40,356 nucleotides of DNA from Collinsella sp. Lineage in GTDB: Bacteria; Actinomycetota; Coriobacteriia; Coriobacteriales; Coriobacteriaceae. Shown here one piece after another: positions 16,921 to 23,404 of the stretch; position 1 is the first letter of the stretch; each line of letters starts with the position of its first letter. The stretch covers positions 1 to 40,356 of the forward strand of contig DXMF01000001.1 in NCBI GenBank assembly GCA_019414345.1, written 5' to 3'. A model generated the notes under the pieces. It was not told where the DNA came from and searched no databases. It saw only the letters and a program-made list of their open reading frames with translations. Position numbers and translations under genes: made by a program.

Positions 16921-17049
16921 AAGTCGCCGCCCCCTGATGCCCAACCTCGCCTTTCAATTTCGAAGGCATGACCCCAAGGTCTATGCCTTCTCATTTCAAG
17001 GCGATCTTGGGCATCAGGGAACGGCTTTGTTTTACATTTCAAATGTAAC
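16912..17049. repeat. Nested inverted repeats between map and infA
   Basis: The central repeat runs from 16932 to 17019. Its outer 13 bases (CCCTGATGCCCAA with TTGGGCATCAGGG) are perfect and it continues imperfectly for about 40 bases per arm. Outside it, GAAATGTAAA (16912-16921, covering the map stop) pairs with TTTACATTTC (17031-17040). That last arm also forms a 19-base palindrome with AAATGTAA up to 17049. Termination of the spc operon is a likely function, though there is no long T-run. Confidence 0.75.
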
Positions 17050-17084
17050 AAGTTCCACTTAGTTGTGGAGCCATTACGAAGTTA

Positions 17085-17113
17085 TTACGATGCGTATATA
17101 CGTGTTGTAGAAT
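17085..17113 (+). promoter_or_regulatory. infA: infA promoter
   Basis: TTACGA (17085-17090) and TAGAAT (17108-17113) are 17 bases apart, 39 bases before the infA start. The -10 box is five of six against consensus. This fits a separate infA-rpmJ-alpha operon after the map inverted repeat. Confidence 0.6.
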
Positions 17114-17152
17114 ACTCAATCGCTGTCGTTTTCTAGAGAAAGATGATTGCTT

Positions 17153-17371
17153 GTGAAGAAGGAAGACGCAATTGAGCTCGAGGGTACGGTAAAGGAACCG
17201 CTGCCCAATGCCATGTTTAAGGTCGAGCTCGAGAACGGTCATTCGGTTCTGTGCAACATTTCTGGCAAGATCCGAATGAATTACATCCGTATTCTCCCCG
17301 GTGACAGGGTTGTCGTGGAGCTTTCCCCGTACGACCTGACCCGCGGCCGCATCACCTATCGCTACAAATAG
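17153..17371 (+). CDS. infA: Translation initiation factor IF-1
   Basis: This 72-residue single S1/OB-fold protein blocks the ribosomal A site during initiation. IELEGTVKEPLPNAMFKVEL and NYIRILPGDRVVVELSPYDL are family hallmarks. I chose GTG at 17153, which gives the exact usual length and places AGAGAAAG about ten bases upstream. An in-frame TTG at 17147 is too close to that site, and the ATG at 17143 is out of frame. Confidence 0.95.
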   Translation: MKKEDAIELEGTVKEPLPNAMFKVELENGHSVLCNISGKIRMNYIRILPGDRVVVELSPYDLTRGRITYRYK

Positions 17372-17521
17372 CGGCACGCATACACGCACTCCATTTCCGA
17401 CTGCAGGCTTAGCTCAACCTACGGTCGGATTGTGTGTGAAGACCAGCCATAGTTTTAAACGCCTGCGGCTGGGCGAGTAGATAGTAGGGAAGTAGTTTGA
17501 GCGCTACCGAAAGGAAGAACG
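17372..17521 (+). promoter_or_regulatory. Leader between infA and rpmJ with two hairpins
   Basis: TCCGAC (17396-17401) pairs with GTCGGA (17424-17429), and CCAGCC (17443-17448) pairs with GGCTGG (17467-17472). Two consecutive stems upstream of the alpha operon could be a ribosomal-protein regulatory site. S4 regulates this operon in E. coli by a structured leader. The assignment here is inference only. Confidence 0.3.
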
Positions 17522-17635
17522 ATGAAGGTACGTCCTTCGGTCAAGAAGATGTGCGATAAGTGCAAAATCATTAGGCGCCATGGCAAGGTCCTCGTCATTT
17601 GCGAGAACCCCCGTCATAAGCAGCGTCAGGGTTAA
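17522..17635 (+). CDS. rpmJ: Ribosomal protein L36
   Basis: This 37-residue protein reads MKVRPSVKKMCDKCK and ends RHKQRQG. C11, C14, C27 and H32 form the zinc site, so it is the C+ form. GAAAGGAAGAACG precedes the ATG. It lies 14 bases before rpsM, the standard order. Confidence 0.95.
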   Translation: MKVRPSVKKMCDKCKIIRRHGKVLVICENPRHKQRQG

Positions 17636-17649
17636 GAGAGGAGACTACG

Positions 17650-18024
17650 TTGGCCCGTATTAATGGTGTCGACCTCCCGCGTGAGAAGCGCGTTGAGATC
17701 GGTCTGACCTACATTTACGGCATCGGCCGCACCACTGCGACGAAGATTTGCGTCGAGTGCAACGTTAACGTGGATACGCGCGTTAAGGACCTCACCGAGG
17801 ATGAGGTTAACGCCATCCGCGATTATATCGATAAGAACCAGATCATGGTTGAGGGCGACCTCCGCCGTGAGCGCAACCAGAACGTCAAGCGCCTTATGGA
17901 CATCGGCTGCAACCGCGGCCTTCGTCACCGCAAGGGCCTCCCGGTCCGCGGTCAGCGCACCCACACTAACGCTCGTACCCGCAAGGGCCCGAAGCGTCAG
18001 ATCGGTGCTAAGAAGAAGAAATAA
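17650..18024 (+). CDS. rpsM: Ribosomal protein S13
   Basis: This 124-residue small-subunit head protein opens MARINGVDLPREKRVEIGLT and ends in the basic tail TRKGPKRQIGAKKKK. GLRHRKGLPVRGQRTHTNAR is the family signature. The start is TTG at 17650 behind AGAGAGGAG. Confidence 0.96.
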   Translation: MARINGVDLPREKRVEIGLTYIYGIGRTTATKICVECNVNVDTRVKDLTEDEVNAIRDYIDKNQIMVEGDLRRERNQNVKRLMDIGCNRGLRHRKGLPVRGQRTHTNARTRKGPKRQIGAKKKK

Positions 18025-18038
18025 GGAGCGCTAGATAG

Positions 18039-18443
18039 ATGGCTACTGCTAAGAAGAACGTTCGCGCTGCCCGTCTGAAGCGCGCGGACCGTAAGAACAT
18101 TTCCGTGGGCCAGGCTCACATTCGTTCTACGTTCAACAACACGATCGTTTCGATCACCGATCCCCAGGGCAACGTCATTTCCTGGAAGTCGGCTGGCCAG
18201 GTGGGCTTCAAGGGCTCCCGTAAGTCCACGCCGTTCGCTGCCCAGATGGCTGCCGAGGCTGCTGCCAAGCAGGCCATGGAGCACGGTATGAAGAAGGTTT
18301 CCGTCTTCGTCAAGGGCCCCGGCTCCGGTCGTGAGACCGCCATCCGCTCCCTCCAGGCTGCTGGCCTCGAGGTCTCGAGCATCCAGGACAAGACCCCCAT
18401 TCCGCACAACGGCTGCCGCCCCAAGAAGCGTCGCCGCGTGTAA
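18039..18443 (+). CDS. rpsK: Ribosomal protein S11
   Basis: This 134-residue platform protein has AHIRSTFNNTIVSITD, VFVKGPGSGRETAIRSLQ and the C-terminal PIPHNGCRPKKRRRV. AAGGAG precedes the ATG and rpsD follows after 19 bases. Confidence 0.97.
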   Translation: MATAKKNVRAARLKRADRKNISVGQAHIRSTFNNTIVSITDPQGNVISWKSAGQVGFKGSRKSTPFAAQMAAEAAAKQAMEHGMKKVSVFVKGPGSGRETAIRSLQAAGLEVSSIQDKTPIPHNGCRPKKRRRV

Positions 18444-18462
18444 CTGAAAGGATCGTATCAAT

Positions 18463-19059
18463 ATGGCAATCGACAGGACTCCTGTTCTTAAGCGCTGCCG
18501 TCAGCTCGGGATCGATCCCGCTGAGCTCGGTTACAGCAGCAAGAAGGAATCTATCCGTCAGCCCAAGCGCCGTCGCAAGGAATCTGAGTACGGCATGCAG
18601 CTGCGCGAGAAGCAGAAGGTCAAGTTCATCTATGGCGTTCTGGAGAAGCAGTTCCACGGCTACTTCAACAAGGCCCGCAAGATGAACGGCGTCACCGGTG
18701 AGAACCTCATGATCATCCTTGAGTCTCGCCTCGACAACGTCGTCTTCCGTCTTGGCTTCGCCCGCACCCGCAAAGAGGCTCGTCAGTCCGTCCGTCATGG
18801 TCACTTCACCGTGAACGGCAAGCGCGTGGACATCCCGTCCTACCGCGTCAAGGCCGGCGACGTCGTCGCTGTCGGCGAGAAGTTCCGTGACCTCCTCCCC
18901 ATCAAGGAGGCCCTGATTTCCTCCGAGCGCTTTGAGGTTCCTGGCTGGCTCGAGGTCGATATCGAGAAGCTGTCTGGTAACGTGCTCGCTCTGCCGACGC
19001 GTGAGCAGATCAGCGGTGATATCAACGAGCAGCTCATCGTCGAGCTCTACTCTAAGTAG
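18463..19059 (+). CDS. rpsD: Ribosomal protein S4
   Basis: This 198-residue primary 16S-binding protein has an S4 RNA-binding domain from about residue 88 (ESRLDNVVFRLGFARTRKEA, then VRHGHFTVNGKRVDIPSY). The N-terminus lacks the zinc cysteine cluster, so it is the C- form, unlike the zinc-type S14 and L36 here. AAAGGA precedes the ATG. Confidence 0.97.
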   Translation: MAIDRTPVLKRCRQLGIDPAELGYSSKKESIRQPKRRRKESEYGMQLREKQKVKFIYGVLEKQFHGYFNKARKMNGVTGENLMIILESRLDNVVFRLGFARTRKEARQSVRHGHFTVNGKRVDIPSYRVKAGDVVAVGEKFRDLLPIKEALISSERFEVPGWLEVDIEKLSGNVLALPTREQISGDINEQLIVELYSK

Positions 19060-19091
19060 TCCATCCGGGCTGCTGAGGCTGGAGGTAATAC

Positions 19092-20033
19092 ATGTCAGAA
19101 TTCATTAGGCCTCAGGTTCAGGTCGAAGAGATCAACGAGACGTCTGCTCGTGTCTCCGTCGAGCCGCTCGAGCGTGGTTACGGCGATACGCTGGGTAACT
19201 CCCTTCGTCGCGTTCTTCTGTCCTCGCTCGAGGGTGCCGCCGTCGAGGCTATTCAGATCGATGGTGCACAGCACGAGTTCATGACCATCCCTAACATGGT
19301 CGAGGATGTCACCGACATCGTCCTGAATGTCAAGGGTCTTGTCTTCAGGGCTCTCGGCACGACCGACGAGGCGACCGCCACCATTTCTGTTGACGGCCCC
19401 TGCGAGGTCACCGGTGCGGACTTCTTTATTCCGTCCGAGTTTGAGCTGGTCAACCCCGAGCAGCACATCGCTACGCTTACCGAGGGTGGCCATCTCACCA
19501 TGAGCATGCGCATCGGCTATGGCCGCGGCTATGTCTCTGGCGAGGCTAACAAGCGCGACAACGATCCCATCGGTGTGATCCACGTCGACTCGCTGTACTC
19601 GCCGGTGTCCCGTTGCGCCAAGCTCGTTGAGGCTTGCCGTGTCGGTCAGCACACCGACTACGACCGCCTTGTCCTCGAGATCGAGACCAACGGCTCCATC
19701 GCTCCGCGCGACGCCGTGGTCCAGGCTGCCAATATCATCAACCAGCATATGGCTGCCTTTATGAACCTTGCCGAGACCCCCGAGGTCGAGGAGGAGGCTT
19801 CGATCTTCGCTCCCGAGGTCACCAACGACAACGCCGAGCTGGACAAGCAGATCGAGGATCTGGACCTTTCCGTCCGTTCCTACAACTGCCTTAAGCGCGC
19901 CAGCATTCACTCGGTCCGTCAGCTCGTTGAGTTCTCGGAGAACGATCTGCTCAACATCCGTAACTTCGGTGTTAAGTCGATCGAGGAAGTGAAGGACAAG
20001 CTTGAGTCCATGGGCCTGAGCCTGAAGGCTTAA
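19092..20033 (+). CDS. rpoA: RNA polymerase alpha subunit
   Basis: This 313-residue protein has the N-terminal assembly domain (EPLERGYGDTLGNSLRRVLL) and the C-terminal DNA- and activator-binding domain (LDLSVRSYNCLKRASIHSV, then NIRNFGVKSIEEVKDKL). Both are complete and of normal length. GGAGG precedes the ATG. The order rpsD-rpoA-rplQ is standard. Confidence 0.97.
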   Translation: MSEFIRPQVQVEEINETSARVSVEPLERGYGDTLGNSLRRVLLSSLEGAAVEAIQIDGAQHEFMTIPNMVEDVTDIVLNVKGLVFRALGTTDEATATISVDGPCEVTGADFFIPSEFELVNPEQHIATLTEGGHLTMSMRIGYGRGYVSGEANKRDNDPIGVIHVDSLYSPVSRCAKLVEACRVGQHTDYDRLVLEIETNGSIAPRDAVVQAANIINQHMAAFMNLAETPEVEEEASIFAPEVTNDNAELDKQIEDLDLSVRSYNCLKRASIHSVRQLVEFSENDLLNIRNFGVKSIEEVKDKLESMGLSLKA

Positions 20034-20063
20034 TGCTTCGCATATTTGAGGAGAAACTAGACC

Positions 20064-20531
20064 ATGCGTCACAACGTTAAGAAGGGCCTGAAGCTCGGCA
20101 CCGATGCGAGCCACACCAAGGCCATGAAGAAGAGCCTGGCCAAGGCCCTCTTCGAGAACGACCGCATCAAGACCACCGAGACCCGCGCTAAGGCGCTGCG
20201 TTCGGTCGTCGATCCGATCATCACCTGGGCCAAGAAGGGCGACCTGCACTCTCGTCGTCTGGCCATCGCCAAGCTCGGCGATAAGCAGCTCGTTGCCGAG
20301 ATCTTCGACAAGGCTGCCCAGGGCATGTGGCAGGACCGCAACGGCGGTTACACCCGCATCATGAAGCTCGGCAACCGTAAGGGCGACAACGCTCCTATCG
20401 TTATCATGGAGCTCGTCACCGAGCCTTGCACGCCTAAGGCCAAGAAGGCTGCTCCGGCCCCCAAGAAGGCCGCTGCTCCCAAGAAGGTCGAGGCCGTCGA
20501 GGAGGCTCCTGCTGAGGAGACCGCTGAGTAG
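20064..20531 (+). CDS. rplQ: Ribosomal protein L17 with Lys/Ala/Glu-rich tail
   Basis: The L17 core (about 1-125) begins MRHNVKKGLKLGTDASHTKA and includes NDRIKTTETRAKALRSVVD. It is followed by roughly 30 residues of low complexity, first Lys/Ala/Pro and then Glu/Ala, of a kind seen in other actinobacterial L17 proteins. GAGGAG precedes the ATG. The operon ends at a strong terminator 26 bases after the stop. Confidence 0.95.
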   Translation: MRHNVKKGLKLGTDASHTKAMKKSLAKALFENDRIKTTETRAKALRSVVDPIITWAKKGDLHSRRLAIAKLGDKQLVAEIFDKAAQGMWQDRNGGYTRIMKLGNRKGDNAPIVIMELVTEPCTPKAKKAAPAPKKAAAPKKVEAVEEAPAEETAE

Positions 20532-20557
20532 ACAATCCGTCTGCATAGGCTATATTC

Positions 20558-20589
20558 GAGGGGTACGTTCGCGTACCCCTCTTTTTTTT
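20558..20589 (+). terminator. Intrinsic terminator after rplQ
   Basis: GAGGGGTACG, loop TTCG, CGTACCCCTC and eight T residues form a textbook terminator. The UUCG tetraloop makes the hairpin extra stable. It ends the alpha operon. Confidence 0.95.
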
Positions 20590-20624
20590 GTCGCGATACC
20601 GTTGATTGTTTGTTGGGAGCGCCC

Positions 20625-21449
20625 ATGACCGCGCCGTCTGATTTCAATTCGATTCCTGAGCTCGATGCCACGCTTGTATTCCGTGTTGCCTATGATGGCT
20701 CGTCCTATAGCGGATTTGCCGAGCAGCCGGGCCAGACGACCGTTGCGGGCGAGTTACGCCGCGCTATCGAGACGCTGCTGCGCCGCCCGATCGATCTGAC
20801 GTGTGCGGGTCGTACCGATGCCGGCGTGCATGCGGTGGCCCAGTACATTAGCGTGCCCGTAACGGACGCTGAGCTTGCTCTGACGCGCCGTAGGTGGCTG
20901 AGGGCTATGGATGCCCTCCTGCCCAAAGATATTGCCATAAACGAGGTCTACAAGGCCCGTAGGGGCTTTTCTGCCCGCTTTGACGCGCGGTCCCGTACGT
21001 ATACGTACCGTATTGCCGATCGCGATGCGCGCCCCGTGCTCTCGCGCGGTGCGGTGTGGTGGCATCGCTATCCCCTCGACGTCGATGCGATGGCGGCCGC
21101 CTGCCCTGCGCTTTTGGGCGAGCAGGACTTTAAGAGCTTTTGCAAGGTTGCCTCGGCCGTTGGCAAGCCCACGCATCGCTGCGTGATGCGTGCCGAATTT
21201 GGCCATGAGGTTGCGTTTGGCGAGGACATCCTGACGTTCACCATCGAGGGCAATGCGTTTCTGCATTCGATGGTCCGTACGATCGTGGGCACGCTTGTCG
21301 AGATTGGCATGCATCGCCGTGAACCCGAGTGGATGCGCGAGGTTATCGATGCTTGCGACCGTACCGCTGCGGGCCCCACGGCTCCTGCCTGCGGCCTTAC
21401 GTTTATGGGCGTGGATTACGATCCCGCCGAGCTTGTCGTGCTCGACTAG
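20625..21449 (+). CDS. truA: tRNA pseudouridine(38-40) synthase
   Basis: This 274-residue enzyme isomerises U38-U40 in the tRNA anticodon arm. The catalytic aspartate lies in CAGRTDAGVHA; RSRTYTYRI and FLHSMVRTIVGTLVEIG are further family motifs. I chose ATG at 20625 behind GGGAG; an in-frame TTG five codons upstream is unlikely. The truA gene follows rplQ in many bacteria, but a terminator lies between them here, so it needs its own promoter. Confidence 0.95.
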   Translation: MTAPSDFNSIPELDATLVFRVAYDGSSYSGFAEQPGQTTVAGELRRAIETLLRRPIDLTCAGRTDAGVHAVAQYISVPVTDAELALTRRRWLRAMDALLPKDIAINEVYKARRGFSARFDARSRTYTYRIADRDARPVLSRGAVWWHRYPLDVDAMAAACPALLGEQDFKSFCKVASAVGKPTHRCVMRAEFGHEVAFGEDILTFTIEGNAFLHSMVRTIVGTLVEIGMHRREPEWMREVIDACDRTAAGPTAPACGLTFMGVDYDPAELVVLD

Positions 21450-21610
21450 GGGAGGGCTCGACGTGTCGTGCGTCGACACCTGTCATCTGTGGGCTGCGCG
21501 TGTGCAACATCTGTTCTTGGCGTGCAATGCAACCGGTGTCTCATTGCTTTTATTGCCGGGGTGTACCATGAACCACGGTTTGATTCATTACTGTCGAGAG
21601 GACGGATAAT

Positions 21611-22651
21611 TTGGTTCGACGTGGCTCGCATCCGCGACTTTCGGTGATCCTTGTGGTAGAAGGTTCGCCCAGCTATGCGATGCGTGCGCTCGAGAGTATC
21701 CAGAACCAAGACCTCTACGATTTGCAGATTGTCGTTGTCTGTCGCGATACTGCGCCCGGTGTGCGCCATTCGCTTCAAGTTGCTGCCGACAGGGACATCC
21801 ATATTGATTTGATTGACGTCGAGGACGCGACGCGCGGCGCGTGTCTTCGTGCCGGTTTTGCTGCCTCGCGCGGCTCTCAAATCATCGCCATGAACGCCGA
21901 TGAGTGGTTTGCTCCGCAATCCCTTTCCAAGATGGTCGATATCGCGTGCGATACTGCGGCAGACATAGTGTTCCCCACGGTGTCGCTCGACCGCTATGAT
22001 GCACATCGAGAGCGCCATTCGCGTGTCTTGGATGCTGCCTCTATTGTCATTGAAGACAAGTCTTCGATGGTGGCCGGGCTGCCTCAGTTGATTTTAGGCG
22101 GCTTGGTTGCTCAAGTCTCTGGCGTGATGTATAGCCGTCCGCTGTTTGAGGCATGCCTTTTGTGCGACAAGGCGTTTCGCACAGTTGGGTTTATGGCATG
22201 CGCGCTCTCGCAGGCGCAGCGCGTCTCCGGATGCGGCGACGCTTGTTTCCACGCGGTGGCGCCTAAGCTTACAGATGCCTTTGATCCCACCATGTATGCC
22301 AGGGTATCCGATGACACCCGAGCACTCGACGAGCTTGCGGACTCACTCTCGGAAGCAGATAGCGGTGGCCGGCTCAAGCTGGCAAGCCAAAAGTTCTACT
22401 TTGCCGGACTGGTCGCCTGCATCGAGAATTTGTGTCTGAGCCCGCATGGGGTGTCGTCAATCGAGCGTTCCGCCCGCATGCGTGATATGCTCGAGGCGCC
22501 TCGAACCCGTCAGATGGTCGCCGCGCTCAAGGATAACCATCGGGGGCTCGGTCTGTTGTTTGGGCCGATCGCTAGCGCCAAGCCCGCGCGTTGCGTGATG
22601 TGTACGCATCTGGCAGCTTTTCTTAACCGGACGGGCGCAAAAACCGCCTAA
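21611..22651 (+). CDS. GT2-like (GT-A fold) glycosyltransferase family protein
   Basis: This 346-residue protein has an N-terminal GT-A nucleotide-sugar domain: RLSVILVVEGSPSYAMRALE, QNQDLYDLQIVVV, then AGFAASRGSQIIAMNADEWF. The usual acidic DxD-type motif is replaced by NADEW, so activity is uncertain. The C-terminal half has no recognised domain and contains several cysteines. The start is TTG at 21611 behind GAGAGGACGG; no better ATG is near. It is monocistronic, between truA and argR. The acceptor is unknown; a cell-surface polymer is the general expectation. Confidence 0.65.
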   Translation: MVRRGSHPRLSVILVVEGSPSYAMRALESIQNQDLYDLQIVVVCRDTAPGVRHSLQVAADRDIHIDLIDVEDATRGACLRAGFAASRGSQIIAMNADEWFAPQSLSKMVDIACDTAADIVFPTVSLDRYDAHRERHSRVLDAASIVIEDKSSMVAGLPQLILGGLVAQVSGVMYSRPLFEACLLCDKAFRTVGFMACALSQAQRVSGCGDACFHAVAPKLTDAFDPTMYARVSDDTRALDELADSLSEADSGGRLKLASQKFYFAGLVACIENLCLSPHGVSSIERSARMRDMLEAPRTRQMVAALKDNHRGLGLLFGPIASAKPARCVMCTHLAAFLNRTGAKTA

Positions 22652-22662
22652 ACGGCTCATTA

Positions 22663-22690
22663 CGAAACAAACTTGCATAGAATTGTTTCG
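22663..22690. promoter_or_regulatory. 8-bp palindrome upstream of argR
   Basis: CGAAACAA (22663-22670) pairs perfectly with TTGTTTCG (22683-22690). It sits 12 bases after the glycosyltransferase stop, so it may be a weak terminator or an operator. Confidence 0.4.
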
Positions 22691-22736
22691 AAATGCGTTC
22701 TTATACACAAAAGCCTTCAAATAGCGTTAAACTATT

Positions 22737-22749
22737 CAATCACTGATTG
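22737..22749 (+). promoter_or_regulatory. Candidate ArgR autoregulatory site
   Basis: CAATCA-C-TGATTG is a perfect 13-base palindrome 34 bases before the argR start. ArgR boxes are AT-rich 18-bp palindromes and ArgR often represses its own gene. The match to a known ARG box is poor, so this is a suggestion from position and symmetry only. Confidence 0.3.
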
Positions 22750-22783
22750 ATTGTCTCCGCCATCTTTTGGAGTGAGGGTTTGT

Positions 22784-23221
22784 ATGGCTAAAAAACGCAA
22801 TGGGCGCCAGGATGCCATTAGAGATATTGTGCGCAATAAGGACGTCCGCACGCAGCGTGTGCTGGTCGATGAGCTCCGTGCTATGGGCTTTGATTGCACG
22901 CAGGCGACTGTCTCTCGCGATATTGCCGATATGGGGCTGCGTAAGCTCCCTGAGGGCATCTATGTTCTGGCAGAGGACCTGCACCTGCAGCGCATGGTTT
23001 CCGAGCTCGTAACGGGCGTTCTGCGTACCGATAATCTGGTTATGATCAAGGCTCAGCCTGGCACGGCTTCCGGCATCGCCGCCGCCGTTGATGCGGCAGA
23101 GTTGCCCGATGTGCTTGGCTCGCTTGCCGGCAACGATACGATTTTGGTTATTGCCCAGACGGCCGAGGACGGCGAGCGTCTCGAGGCGCTGATCAATAAG
23201 CTGAGCAATTCTCGCAAGTAG
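22784..23221 (+). CDS. argR: Arginine repressor ArgR
   Basis: This 145-residue protein has an N-terminal winged helix (RTQRVLVDELRAMGFDCTQ, then ATVSRDIADMGLRKL) and a C-terminal hexamerisation and arginine-binding domain (QPGTASGIAAAVD, LAGNDTILVI). It would repress arginine biosynthesis when arginine is bound. I chose ATG at 22784; an in-frame upstream start adds 11 residues unlike the family. No arginine genes lie next to it. It is followed by a terminator. Confidence 0.94.
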   Translation: MAKKRNGRQDAIRDIVRNKDVRTQRVLVDELRAMGFDCTQATVSRDIADMGLRKLPEGIYVLAEDLHLQRMVSELVTGVLRTDNLVMIKAQPGTASGIAAAVDAAELPDVLGSLAGNDTILVIAQTAEDGERLEALINKLSNSRK

Positions 23222-23270
23222 GCGTGCGGGTCGTGCGCTCGGCACTGCGTGCGCTTACATAGTGGCTTGT

Positions 23271-23307
23271 AAGGGGTGTCGACGTTGGTCGGTATCCCCT
23301 TTTTTTG
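23271..23307 (+). terminator. Terminator after argR
   Basis: AAGGGG (23271-23276) pairs with CCCCTT (23296-23301), with imperfect pairing inside and a run of T residues after the stem. Confidence 0.75.
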
Positions 23308-23343
23308 TTTGCTGGTATAACGACCGCCCAGTCGCTTCAAACT

Positions 23344-23382
23344 AAAAGGCCCCGAGCAGTTCAATAAGCTGCTCGGGGCCTT
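23344..23382 (-). terminator. Terminator of the penicillin-binding protein gene
   Basis: AAGGCCCCGAGCAG (23346-23359) and CTGCTCGGGGCCTT (23369-23382) form a perfect 14-bp stem with a 9-base loop. On the reverse strand it is followed by TTTTAGTTT, so it serves the convergent reverse gene. Confidence 0.9.
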
Positions 23383-23404
23383 GTTGGCTTTAGTCGCGTA
23401 CTTC

